Positions 32,015 through 42,399 of a DNA stretch of 64,000 bases are shown here, one piece after another. Below the pieces are notes generated by a model. It ran no database searches. It was not told where the DNA came from and worked only from the letters and a program-made list of their open reading frames with translations. Each line of letters begins with the position of its first letter. Within the stretch, counting starts at the first letter, position 1. Made by a program: the position numbers and the translations under genes. This DNA comes from Amorphophallus konjac (Eukaryota; Streptophyta; Magnoliopsida; Alismatales; Araceae), in the NCBI GenBank assembly GCA_022559845.1, contig CM040121.1:572000140-572064139 (forward strand). Direction: 5' to 3'.

Positions 32015-32250
32015 GGGGTGAAAAATAGAGATACCCTGGCGGATCTGGCCGTCCTCATTACAAAGAGGCGATTGGGGCCAAAAATTGCCACCAACCCAGC
32101 TGAGGTGAAAATCCGAAAGGGCGCCTCAGACAAAATCGGGTAACCCCTCGGTGTGAAAACCCGCAAGGGCGCACCGGAAAAAACAAGAGGGGGCCAACTC
32201 TAGCGAAAACCCGCAAGGGCGGTAGAGCTGGTAAAGCGAAAAAAAAAACT
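30952..32250. other. Tat 3' untranslated region with an internal duplication
   Basis: Non-coding. Segment 31196-31445 (GTTGAAAATAGAGATACTCC ... AAACCCGAAAGGGCGGTAGAG) is repeated in diverged form at 32006-32250. Between the two lie a pyrimidine-rich stretch (31450-31930) and an AT microsatellite. Both copies are rich in AAAACCC(G/C)(C/A)AAGGG words. Confidence 0.75.
31953..32011. repeat. (TA)n microsatellite
   Basis: An almost pure TATATA run sits next to the second copy of the duplicated UTR segment. Confidence 0.9.
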
Positions 32251-32374
32251 CTCTCCCTCTCTACCCCTCGCCGATGAAAGCTATCGACCGCGACACCTCG
32301 CCGATGGCAAGCTCTACGTCACTCCACAACAATGGTGACCACTGCACCCCCAAGGGTCGGTCACCCCGAGTCCC

Positions 32375-33490
32375 AGTTGCCAGCTCCCAGCTCCAGTCCC
32401 GGCTGCAACGCCTTTACAGGCCAGCCGCCAGTTCCCAGCTCCAGTCCCGGCTACAACACCTTTACAGGCCAGCCGCTCAGCTCCCAGCCCCAGTCCCGGC
32501 TACAACACCTTTACAGGCCAGCCACCAGCTCCCAGCCCCAGTCCCGGCTACAACGCCTTTACAGGCCAGCCGCCAGCTCCCAGCTCCAGTCCCGGCTACA
32601 ACGCCTTTACAGGCCAGCCGCCAGCTCTCAGCTCCAGTCCCAGCTACAACGCCTTTACAGGCCAGCCGCCAGCTCCCAGCTCCAGTCCCGGCTACAACGC
32701 CTTTACAGTCCCGGCTACAACACCTTTACAGGCCAGCCGCTCAGCTCCCAGCCCCAGTCTCGGCTACAACGCCTTTACAGGCCAGCCGTCAGCTTCCGGC
32801 TCCAGTCCCGGCTACAACGCCTTTACAGGCCAGCTCTAGTCCCGGCTCCCAGCTCTAGTCCCGGCTCCAACGCCTTTACAGGCCAGCCGCTCAGCTCCCA
32901 GCTCCAGTCCCGACTACACCGCCTTTACAGGCCAGCCGCCAGCTCCCAGCTCCAGTCCCGGCTACAACGCCTTTACAGGCCAGCCGCCAGCTCCCAGCTC
33001 TAGTCCCGGCTCCAACGCCTTTACAGGCCAGCCGCTCAGCTCCCAGCTCCAGTCTCGGCTACAACACCTTTACAGCCCAGCCGTCAGCTCCCAGCCCCAG
33101 TCCCGGCTACAACGCCTTTACAGGCCAGCCGCCAGCTTCCAGCTCCAGTCCCAGCTACAACGCCTTTACAGGCCATCCTCCAACTCCCAGCTCCAGTCCC
33201 GACTACAACGCCTTTACATGCCATCCGCCAGCTCCCAGCTCCAGTCCCGGCTACAACGCCTTTACAGGCCAGCTGCCAGCTGCCAGCTCCAGTCCCGGCT
33301 CCAACGCCTTTATAGGCCAGCCGCCAGCTCCCAGCTCCAGTCTCGGCTACAACGCCTCTACAGGCCAGCCGCTCAGCCTTCAGTCCCAGTCTCAGCTACA
33401 ACGCCTTCACAGGCTAGCCGTTCAGCCTCCAGTCCCAGTCTCGGCTACAACGCCTTCACAGACCAGCCGGCTAGCTCCAGCTCCGGTCCC
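32375..33490. repeat. 48-bp minisatellite (more than 20 units)
   Basis: The unit is GGCCAGCCGCCAGCTCCCAG + CTCCAGTCCCGGCTACAACG + CCTTTACA, 48 bases, with 51-base variants carrying GCTCAGCTCCCAG. It repeats from about 32375 to 33490 and frays at the right end. Since 48 and 51 are multiples of three, several frames stay open (for example 32274-32858, 32332-33003, 33218-33505) as QLQSRLQRLYRPAAS-like peptides. I treat these as a consequence of the unit length, not as genes. Confidence 0.92.
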
Positions 33491-34134
33491 CATCTGCAGT
33501 CATAATTCCAGTTTCAACCTCCGGTCCCCCTCCCAGTCCCAGTCTTGGCCGCTATATCCCCTGACTCCCCCAGGCCACCCAGCCGGCTCGGTCCCAGTCT
33601 TCCCGGCTAGTATACACTACATTTCCGGCTGACAACATGATGTCAGCAGATACTCTACTACTCGGCTTGTGACCGATGCACCCCTGAATCACTCCGGTAG
33701 CCTTAAACCACTTGGACCGTCACACCCCATGGGTCTATGTCGGCTTTACGTCACACAAGCTTCCGTCTTTCAAGGGGTTTACCCCCAACGCCCAGTCCTC
33801 CGTCTACCCAGTTCTTGGCGTCCAGATATACTATTCTCCGTGCTCAGTTCCTTCATCCCTGTGCCCAAAATCGGGTACACCCAGTCCCCTGTCACTCACA
33901 CCGACATGCCAGGGAAAAACAAGCACGACTAACAACAAGTGGTCGCCAGTCCCTGCACACATCATGGTTCCACAGAGAAAAGGGGAGCGGGACAACCTAA
34001 AGAATGGCAACAGAAACTTGGGAGTTTGTCGTTAATATCCTGTCAAAAAGAAAGAGCCCAAGACATGCCCTTGGGGTAACAAAATCCAAACAGCTTAGAT
34101 AATACAAACCCAAAATGGGAGAAAAAAGATACAA
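33491..34134. other. Tat 3' region, unassigned
   Basis: C-rich non-repetitive DNA between the minisatellite and the antisense ORF. I see no supported gene. Confidence 0.5.
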
Positions 34135-34286
34135 TCACATCCCAGCTCCGCTCCCCTCCAGGGCCGCAAGGCGAGAGTCGGCAGCAGCAAGCTCCGCCTC
34201 CAGGGTGGACAAAAGCTGAGCGCTGCCCTTGGCCATCGTCTCGGCCGTATGCCACTCAACTCGGGCGCGCTCGACGACTAACCTTT
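34135..34286 (-). pseudogene. C-terminal piece of an antisense ORF in the Tat element
   Basis: The reverse frame ends ...VEWHTAETMAKGSAQLL then STLEAELAAADSRLAALEG and a stop at 34135. It is Ala/Leu/Glu-rich and likely helical or coiled coil. It is cut at 34287 by the Tekay-2 LTR. Some Tat-lineage elements carry an extra ORF on the opposite strand near the 3' LTR (family knowledge); position and orientation fit. Function is unknown, and the N-terminal part is not in the window. Confidence 0.55.
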
Positions 34287-36567
34287 TGTAACGACCCGGA
34301 GATCCGGATACCGATAAACCGATGCCAAGAACTCGGAAAGCCACCCAAGAGGTTGATGAGGCCCCGTAAGGGTTGAAGGGTTTTGTCGAGGGGATGCATA
34401 AGGAATTGGAATTACACGCGCGCAATATTAATTATAACAACAATTTGAACTATAAACGGAAGCAATTTACATATCAGAGTGATAAATATATACAATAGTC
34501 CAGATCCACAATCATACAAGTCCGACAACTGTACAAGAGTCAAAAATGTACAACTACTCGGGGCATACCTCGGTCAAAAGGTACAAGAAAGACAGAGAGA
34601 CTACCAACTACCTACAGACAGACCACTGCTGGCACTACGAACGACCGTCAAAAGCACGGGAAGCTCCGGAAGACGGCTGAGACTGCTCACCTGAGCAAGT
34701 AAGGGTGAGTCTCTCAACAAGACTCAGTAAGGGTCACGTGGATCCCTACCTCGCCACTAAACAAAGGAAAGCAATTAAAGCATGCATTGGCAGAATTAAA
34801 TAACAATTTAGTAAAGCTGTAAAACTATCTAAACAGTTTAACAACAGCTACCTATAATGCCAATTGAAGTTAAACGTGAGTACTCGAAATCTACCAATAG
34901 AATAAACTTGACATTTTCAAGTGACAGGAGAAAGAAGGAGACCACCAGAAAGAGAAACCAGATGCGTCCACTGACGGCTTACACTGCGTCTCAAGTATCT
35001 ACACAAGTCTGAATCGCGACAAGTGAGACACGTAACAGTACCAGAAACAAGTAACTAGTCAGGGTAACACTCGTCAGTGCCAGTCCAAGTCCCTAACCAC
35101 GTGTGCACACACCGGCTCGTTGCCTTGAGCCAGGCCTCTAGCTAGTTTCCCCCCCAGTAGGACGCTACTGTAAAGCAGAGGCCCACGGAAACTAACTTAA
35201 AACCGTAAACCGGGACTTCCCTACCACCTCTCCCAGGTGGCCGACACTAGAGGTCGTCGGGCTACGACTAGTGGTTCTATCACAAGGAAAGAGAACTATT
35301 TCTATTTGGATCTAAAAACATTCCAAAATAATTTGAATATGGCGAATATGCAATATGAAACGCATAAAGGAATGGACATGCACAATTTGAAATTATGTAG
35401 AAAATGGCGGTCGCATTATAGCCCGCCACAGTCTCTGGCGGTCGAAGGTCGGAGCGCTACAAGGGGTGTGGCGCTCCACTAATAGGCCGCTAAACTCCAC
35501 CGCCATACTGTTTTATACAGTAAAAACATGCTCTAGCGGTCCAAGATGGATCCGCCAAAGTCCCTCTAGCGGTTCTACGATAAGCCGCCACGCTAACCGC
35601 CCTAATGGGTCAAAGGTCGACTCACCTGGTCAACGGTCTCTAGCGGTCGAAGGATGAGCCGCTACGGTAAAATAGACGGTCCACTGTTGGGCCGCCACAA
35701 GGGTTGTAGCGTAGGGGCTGTGGACCGTCAAGGTCCACCGCCTTACTGCTTTAAAGAAACGGTCACTGGCAAGACCGCCACCTGCCCAGTGAACCGAATC
35801 CGTGAGGTTTGTATCCGGAACCCCTCCCGATTGACCTAGATCGACGGGAAACATGTTTTTAACCTGTTCCCTGCCATTCCACCATCACATAATCACAATT
35901 TACAGCCTAAAAACCCAGCAACGATGGCCATGGAGAATTTAAAACATAAATACGATGTTCATGCTCCAAAAACCAAAATGACAATGTGTAGGCTGTGGAA
36001 AACATAAAGACGATGGGCATGGCAGAGAAAATGATCCTAGCGAGCTCGGGTATCCATCCCCCTACCTCGATCGCGACGAAAACGCCGTTAGGGGCGCATG
36101 CAAGCCGAGGGAGTCGCGCCGCTCTCTCACGCCCACCCGTCTCCACGCGCCGCGGTTCGTCTCGAAGTTGACGTCACCACGCTCCACGCTTCACGAGCTT
36201 TCCGATGACGCCTCCCTTGCCTCTGTCCGCGACCCGAACCGGCCGCGCCACCAAAAGAGGGGGGAGAGAGCTTCGCGTGAGAGAGAGAGAGAGGGTGAGG
36301 GAGAGAGAAGAGAGAAATGGGGAGAGAGAGGGGTCGACGGTTTGGTTAAAATTTTTTATTATAATATTTTTTTTTGATTTTTAACCTCAAATTGCCGTAT
36401 AACCCTCAAAGAAGTATAATTGTAATTATGCCCATTTAATTTCTAAAAGCTTTAACTAATTGGATTAAATGCTAGAAAAAGCCCATTAAATCGCTAAAAA
36501 TTGCCTAAATTCATGGATTAAAAATAATTTAATACCGATAAAGATCCGTTAAAGAACGGGCCTTACA
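34287..36567 (-). repeat. Tekay-2 3' LTR (reverse element)
   Basis: On the reverse strand it starts TGTAAGGCCCGTTC (36567) and ends CCGGGTCGTTACA (34287), the same terminal wording as Tekay-1 (GGGTCGTTACA). It is 2,281 bp. The polypurine tract abuts it at 36568. The 5-base flank CCTTT (34282-34286) would be the TSD, but the other flank is absent. Confidence 0.88.
35400..35800. repeat. Inverted-repeat array in the Tekay-2 LTR
   Basis: Short modules are built from TAGCGG...CCGCTA and GGCGGTC words, for example 35641-35664 (TAGCGG ... CCGCTA, 24 nt), plus TAGCGGTCCAAGATGGATCC followed by GCC, TAGCGGTTC...GCCGCCA, and GACGGTCC...GGACCGTC. The module style matches 5037-5620 in Tekay-1, but the sequences between modules differ. 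Confidence 0.7.
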
Positions 36568-36580
36568 GTCTCTCTCTCTT
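36568..36580 (-). promoter_or_regulatory. Polypurine tract of Tekay-2
   Basis: Reverse-strand AAGAGAGAGAGAC directly precedes the LTR start TGTAAGG. Confidence 0.8.
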
Positions 36581-36665
36581 AAAAGAAATTTCGTCCTCGA
36601 AATTTAAAAGGGAGAACAAGGAGAGAACTGAAAGAACTTATACCTAATTCAAATAAAATGGGAAA

Positions 36666-37133
36666 CTACTGACGCATTTCATCCTCACGTTCACAAGTAG
36701 CCTCATTACCAGAGTGACGCTGCCAAACAACCTTAACAAGAGGGATTACCTTATTTCTCAATCGTTGCTCACGACGATCTTTAATTCGGATTGGGTACTC
36801 TGGTGTAGACAAATCAACAGTCACTTCAGGCCAAACTGAATCATCTAGGACGTGAGATGTATCAGGAACATACTTCCTCAGTTGGGAAACATGAAATACA
36901 TCGTGGATTGCTTGCATCGCCGCTGGCAACTGGAGTCGATAAGCCACTTGGCCCACACATTCCAAAATAGGAAACGGACCAACGTAACGGGGACTGAGCT
37001 TTCCACGTTTCCCAAATCTCATAACGCCTTTCATCGGAGATATTTTTACAAACACCATATCTCCAGGCTCAAATTGCAATGGTCGCCTGCACTGATATGC
37101 ATAGCTTTTCTGTCGACTCTGAGCTGTCAACAT
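36666..37133 (-). pseudogene. Tekay-2 integrase C-terminus and chromodomain-like tail
   Basis: The frame reads AQSRQKSYAYQCRRPLQF, then GDMVFVKISPMKGVMRFGKR, YVGPFPILECVGQVAYRL, HDVFHVSQLRKYVP and the chromodomain-like RREQRLRNKVIPLVKVVWQ ... EREDEMRQ. Chromodomains of this lineage are thought to steer integration to heterochromatin. A stop at 37134-37136 separates it from the integrase core in the same frame. The usual ATWE is ATCE here (Trp to Cys), which removes a conserved aromatic. Confidence 0.85.
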
Positions 37134-38171
37134 TTTCTACCTGATCAAGCGAACCACATCAGCACACTGCTGAACCATATCCGGTCCTGTCAACAAACGG
37201 TCACCAAATTCAAGCCAGTTTAAAGGTGTACGACAAGGACGCCCATGTAAAGCTTCATACGGAGCCATATCGATGCTGGAGTGATAACTGTTATTATATG
37301 CAAATTCCACTAATGACAAATGCTGACTCCACGAACCCTGCCACTCTAGGCAACACGATCGCAACATATCTTCTAAAGTCTGAATAGTCCTTTCTGACTG
37401 ACCATCAGATTGCGGATGATACGCTGAACTGAAAGCCAACTCTGTGCCTAGCGTTTTTTGAAAACTGCGCCAGAAGCCAGAAGTAAACCGTGGGTCACGA
37501 TCTGACATAATAGATATTGGAATTCCATGCAATGGCACAATCTTTTCAACATAAAGCTCGGCCAATTTCTGAACACTCCAAGCAACTTTAATCGGCAATA
37601 ATCTTGCTGTCTTTGTCAAACGATCAACTAACAGCCAGATTCCATCGAAGCCTTGTGAAGTCCGGGGTAAACCTACAACAAAATCTGTCGTGATGTGATC
37701 CCATTTCCACATCGGAATTTCTAAAGGTTGAAGCATTCCTCCAGACTTTTGATGCTCGACTTTAACCTGTTGGCATGTCAAACATTTAGACACGAATCCA
37801 GCTACATCCTTTTTCATTCCTGGCCACCAGAACTGCCTTTTTAGATTTTGATACATCTTGGTAGTACCGGGATGAATAGCATAACGGGATCCATGGGCTT
37901 CACGCAAGATGGCATTCCTCAATTCATCCACAGTTGGAACATACAGCCTCCCTCTGAAGCTGACTACTAGCTCATCATCAAACTCAATATCATGCATCAT
38001 TATAACGCGGGACAATTCCGAATCTGCCTGCTGAGCTTCCTTGATCTGCTGATAAATAGCTGGAGTCATCACAAGACTAGCACACACAGCTACCATCGGA
38101 TCAGATTGAATTTCCACACTGAATGTCTCGCAAGGAAACTGTTCCCACAACTTCCATTCATGAACCAGCAA
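37134..38171 (-). pseudogene. Tekay-2 integrase
   Basis: The zinc region HGSRYAIHPGTTKMYQNLKR ... CLTCQQVK and the core WDHITTDFVVGLP (Asp), SIMSDRDPRFTS (Asp), SDGQSERTIQTLED (Glu) give a complete HHCC and D,D,E set. It ends in DVVRLIR and a stop. The DRD in the second motif is the normal form, whereas Tekay-1 has DWD. Confidence 0.9.
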
Positions 38172-38870
38172 ATGACTAATTTATACTTTCCTGCTCAGAG
38201 CATCAGCCACAACATTCATTTTACCTGGCTGATAGGAAAGAGTGAAATCATAGTCTTTCATATATTCCATCCATTTGCGCTGTCGAAGATTCAAATCTTT
38301 TTGAGAAAACACATATTGTAAACTTTGATGATCAGTGAAGATCTCAAATTTCTCACCATACAAGTAGTGTCTCTAGATTTTTAGTGCAAAGATCACCGCT
38401 GCAAGTTCTAAATCATGAGTTGCATAATTCTCTTCATGCTGTTTTAATTGTCGGGATGCATAAGCTATAACTTTACCATGTTGCATAAGCACTGCACACA
38501 GACCTACTCGAGAAGCATCCGTGCATACCACGAATCCACCCGAGCCGGAAGGTAAAACCATCATTGGAGAAGTAGTGAGTAGCCTTTTCAATTCATCAAA
38601 GCTCTGCTCACACTGATCTGACCAGACAAAAGGCACATCCTTGCGTGTCAGACGAGTCATTGGCACGGCAATCCGTGTAAAATCTTGAATGAATCTTCGA
38701 TAATAACCAGCAAGACCCAGAAAGCTTCTGATCTCTGGCACAGTCTTCGGTCTTTGCCATTGAAGAACAGCTTCTATCTTAGCAGGATCAACTGCAACCC
38801 CATCACCAGAAATCACGTGGCCAAGAAAATGCACTTCCCGAAGCCAAAACTCACACTTACTGAATTTTGC
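38172..38870 (-). pseudogene. Tekay-2 RT thumb and RNase H, with stops
   Basis: From the right: [36 protein letters not shown], then RNase [18 protein letters not shown] and [15 protein letters not shown] stop near 38370 replaces the conserved Trp (TGG to TAG). The frame resumes [20 protein letters not shown] and ends ADALSRKV with a stop at 38178-38180. Confidence 0.88.
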
Positions 38871-39205
38871 CTAAAGCTTGTGATCTCGTAGAGTCTGCAA
38901 TACTATCCCGAGATGCTGCACATGTTCTTCTTCAGAAGCAGAATAGACAAGAATGTCATCGACAAAGATCACAACAAACTGATCCAGGTATGGACGGAAC
39001 ACACGCTGCATCAGATCCATAAAAGCTGTTGGAGCATTGGTTAGCCCAAACGGCATAACCAAAAATTCATAATGACCATATCGCGTGTTAAACGCAGTCT
39101 TTTCCACATCAGATTCCCGAATCCTCAATTGGAAATAACCAGATCGAAGATCAATCCGTGAAAAGACAATAGCTGACTGAAGTTGGTCAAACAAATCATC
39201 AATCC
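38871..39205 (-). pseudogene. Tekay-2 RT, downstream part
   Basis: Reads [40 protein letters not shown], catalytic [12 protein letters not shown] and TLRDHKL, then a stop at about 38871. Its upstream continuation lies beyond the LINE at 41840. The TSD sequence at the junction encodes RIDDL in the uninterrupted protein. Confidence 0.9.
39194..39205. repeat. LINE target-site duplication, left copy
   Basis: AATCATCAATCC here equals 41840-41851 exactly, 12 bp. Confidence 0.9.
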
Positions 39206-39416
39206 TTTTTTTTTTCAATAAGCACCAGCCATCAGAGTCAGGAGCCAGTCAAGTGCACCATCCCCCAGAAGGGGACAATGTTCTCACTTCCCCAGACTGA
39301 CTCTGTGGTTAAGAAATTTTATTGATTTTTGAAAGAATACATTTTCAACGGGGCATACCCCTGTCTATCTCTATAACAGCCATGAAGAAGGAAAAAGCTA
39401 CTAACTCAAAACAAAA

Positions 39417-40340
39417 CTAATTACAATTCCGAATTGCAGGAAGCCCCGCTTTATCCATCCTCAAGGCGCCCCTGGCCAGCCTAGGAAGCTCACTGACCCG
39501 AGAAAAAATAGTATTGTTGTGATTGGCACAGGCATGGGAGGCCAATGCATCAGCTACTTGGTTGCCCTCCCTAAAAATATGCTGCACAGAACAACCACAT
39601 TTGGTTATAAGATCTAGAATTTCCTTCCACCATGGAAGGATATTCCAACTTGGGACCACCCCTTTCCGGATTGCTTCGACAAGCACTGCACAATCACTGA
39701 AAATGACATCCACATGGAGACCACTAAACAAAGCTATTGATAATCCATCATGAATGGCCCTTGCCTCTGCTAGAAGACTGCGCCCATGGCCATAGTGAAA
39801 TGCAAATCCTGCTAAAAAGTTGCTAGCTGGGTCGCGGAAACATCCTCCTCCACCACTCATTCCCGGATTGCCCTTTGAAGCCCCATCAACATTCAAGGTA
39901 ATCCTGGACGATGACAGTTTACACCGCACAACAATTGGCCATTTCTGTACACACCTTGGATAAAATTGGAATTGAGCCAAAGTGTTCCTTTGCAATGTAG
40001 ATATGGTTGCAGGGAAAGAGATTTTATCCAGAGAGAAGGTAATAGCTTCACTGATTTTCCTTTTGATAACTCTCACAGCTGGACTGATATTGTCAAATCT
40101 AACGGAGCATCTAGCTTTCCATATCTCCCACATCAATAGAACTACAACATACATTCCCACAAAGCTTGAAGCCGAGGCCAATCTGGTTCCTGCCAAAATA
40201 TTCCAACATCGGATGGTTATATGCTCATTAAGATGTATCTTTGAGCTAATAAGAGGCATTACCCATGCCCATAGTTCTGCAGCCAAGTCCCCTTTGATAA
40301 AAAGGTGATTAAGATCCTCATAATCAGGTTGGGCACATCA
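39417..40340 (-). pseudogene. L1 ORF2 C-terminal part: zinc-knuckle tail and RNase H
   Basis: Continues the RT frame after a TGA at 40338-40340. CAQPDYEDLNHLF completes the zf-RVT-like region. RNase H has LNVDGASKGNPGMSGGGGC (Asp), LLAEARAIHDGLSIAL (Glu), VIFSDCAVLVEAI (Asp) and REGNQVADALASHA (Asp). An RNase H at the end of ORF2 is a feature of some plant L1 families. The frame stops at 39417. Confidence 0.87.
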
Positions 40341-41839
40341 GTTGCATTTAGAAGCCATAGGTATACCGCATTCTGCCACCCTACTATCTACAGGCACTGC
40401 ACGGTGGAGTAGTTTCCAGAAGAAGATGGCAGCCCTCGGAGCTAGGCTAGAATGCCACAGATTGGCCCAAGGATCTCTAGATATACCCGACGACCTCAGA
40501 AGTTTGTTAACTGATTTAACTGTAAATGAGCCTCCTGCAGTGGTTGTCCATACACATGAGTCTTCCTCATCTCTTAGCTGGATATTGGGAAGGCAAGTGG
40601 TAATCAGTGTTCTAGCTTCATGATGAGGATCTAGCATTACTTCCCTGACAGTAACCCCGGGCCTATTCAGAATCCTGCCAATGTCAGCCTGCACAATAGT
40701 GTTGATTAGAGGTCCTTGCCCTGTCCAGTTATCCTTCCAAAAGTTAACTCCCTTCCCATCACCAATGATCCACCTAGAGTTGTATATGATAAAATCCTTC
40801 GCCTGCTGGAAAATGTTAGCTGGCATGCCTGCAGGAAAAGCCTTCGTACAATCAAAGATATTAGTTTTAATGAATCTACTTCGGGCATATAAGGACCACA
40901 ATGAAGAGCCATGAATAATATTCCACAAGTTCTTTGTGGCCAGTGCAACCTGGACTTGCTGAAGGTCCCTGATAGACAGGCCCCCTTCTGTCCGAGGCTT
41001 GAGAATGCAGTGCCAAGCCACCCAGTGCCGACGCCTCTGGCCTTCAGAACCCTGCCAGAAAAAATTGGCGCAGATGCTATCAATAGCTTTGACTATAGCT
41101 TTGGGGATGAAACAAGTCGAGGCCAAATAGACTGGCATACTACGGAGGATTGAATTAATTAGGATGGCTCTCCCTGCCTGAGAAAGGAACTTGGACTGCC
41201 AACCCTCCAGTTTCTTTTGGACTTTGTCCACAATGAACTTGAAATCAGAACAAATATATCTGCCTTTCTTTATGGGAATACCAAGATAACTGAAACCAGC
41301 TTGAAACTTAAAACCTGTCATGGAGTGAATGAGCTGCTTAAGGCCAGTGGGAGCTTTCACAGAGACTGTAAATCCACTTTTTCCAGAGTTTACTTGTTGA
41401 CCTGAACTCTTTTCATATCTTCTTATGAACTGCTGGAAACAGCTGATATTATGTTTGCTGCCATTCAAGAAGATGAGAGTGTCATCTGCATAAAAGAGAT
41501 GTGAAACTGGAACCACATTCCTGGGTCCATTAAAACCCTTCAAGGTTCCTGACTGGAACATGGCAGCGAGGCCTCTACTAAGCACTTCCGAGGCTATTAT
41601 AAATAAGTAGGGAGCTAGAGGATCACCTTGCCGTATCCCTCTGCTTGATTTGAAAAACCCTGCCATCGACCCATTGAAGTTGACAGAAAACCAACAATTC
41701 GATAGAATCATTCCAATGAGGGAAGTAAACCTGTTATTAAACCCAAACTTCTTCAAAACTGCAAGGATAAGATCCCATTCCATTCTCTCATAGGCCTTGG
41801 CCATATCTAACTTGAATATTACATTATGACCCCTTACCT
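40338..41839 (-). pseudogene. L1 ORF2 reverse transcriptase, N-terminally truncated
   Basis: The open frame enters at the truncation point with FKLDMAKAYERMEWD (motif A Asp) and continues through GIRQGDPLAPYLFIIASE (motif B), HLFYADDTLIF (motif C, YADD), NSGKSGF and FSYLGIPIKKGR (motifs D/E), to a WHCILKPRTEGGLSIRDLQ region and zf-RVT LAPRAAIFFWKLLH. A single TGA at 40338 separates it from the RNase H part. No endonuclease domain remains. Confidence 0.9.
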
Positions 41840-41851
41840 AATCATCAATCC
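41840..41851. repeat. LINE target-site duplication, right copy
   Basis: AATCATCAATCC, identical to 39194-39205. Confidence 0.9.
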
Positions 41852-42191
41852 TGGGCAAGGGATACTTATTCTTAATTGTCACCTGATTCAACTGCATGTA
41901 ATCAATACATAGCCTCAGGCTTCCATCTTTCTTTTTCACAAACAAAACTGGAGCACCCCATGGAGAAAAGCTAGGACGGATATAGCCTTTTTCCAACAGA
42001 TCTAACAGCTGTGCTCGCAATTCTTTTAATTCAGCTGGAGCCATACGGTAAGGTGCCTTTGCTAAAGGTGCCGTACCTGAAATCAATTCAATCACCATTT
42101 CTATTTCTCGTTGAGGAGGTAAGCCTGGTAACTCATCAGGAAACACATCAGGAAATTCACAAACCACAAGAATATCATTGATATCCTGCTG
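41852..42191 (-). pseudogene. Tekay-2 RT, upstream part
   Basis: Reads [75 protein letters not shown] Met replaces the usual Arg in IDYRQLN. Coding similarity ends at about DINDILVV (42180); no protease is found upstream. Confidence 0.9.
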
Positions 42192-42399
42192 TAGTGCCTC
42201 AACGTGGGCACTAGTAGGCGGTGACCATATCCCTTCTTCTGCTTATGATCAAACCAGTCAAGGTGAGCACTTACGTAAGCTCACCATTGGCTTGGAAGGT
42301 GACCATAACTCCCCCTGGGCACTAGAAGGTGGTGACCACACCCCCTCTCTTTTATTTTTGACAAGTCATGGCCTTCCCTCCTACTGCCAACGGGGGGAG

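Larger units (their letters stand above)
17460..34286 (+). mobile_element. Tat-lineage Ty3/gypsy retrotransposon, 3' end missing
   Basis: The 5' LTR (about 17460-19732), PBS (19740), very long gag, protease, RT-RNase H, an additional archaeal-type RNase H before integrase, integrase, a long non-coding 3' region and an antisense ORF together define the Tat lineage. The extra RNase H is the lineage mark (family knowledge). Coding DNA carries ten in-frame stops and at least three frame breaks. At 34287 it is interrupted by a reverse Tekay copy, and no 3' LTR matching 17460-19732 is found elsewhere in the window. At least 16.8 kb is present. Confidence 0.88.
39206..41839 (-). mobile_element. 5'-truncated plant L1 LINE inserted in Tekay-2
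   Basis: The 2,634-bp insertion has a 10-base poly(A) (as T at 39206-39215), a 3' UTR, ORF2 C-terminal RNase H, zinc-finger and RT core, and then stops abruptly at the RT motif-A region (41839). That is the usual product of incomplete target-primed reverse transcription. A perfect 12-bp TSD flanks it, and removing it rejoins the Tekay RT in frame. Confidence 0.93.
34287..42191 (-). mobile_element. Tekay-2: reverse Tekay/Del-type element, 5' half missing
   Basis: It contains a 3' LTR, PPT and pol from RT to the chromodomain-like tail, all on the reverse strand, interrupted by an L1 LINE. Protein wording is close to Tekay-1 but clearly diverged, and nucleotide composition is less GC-rich. Protease, Gag, PBS and the 5' LTR are absent: reading stops at about 42191 upstream of the RT. 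It is inserted in the antisense ORF of the Tat element. Confidence 0.88.

Noticed and set aside
32274..33505. Long forward frames (up to 223 codons) in the 48-bp repeat
   Set aside because: Open only because the unit is a multiple of three. Several frames are open at once and the peptide is low-complexity.
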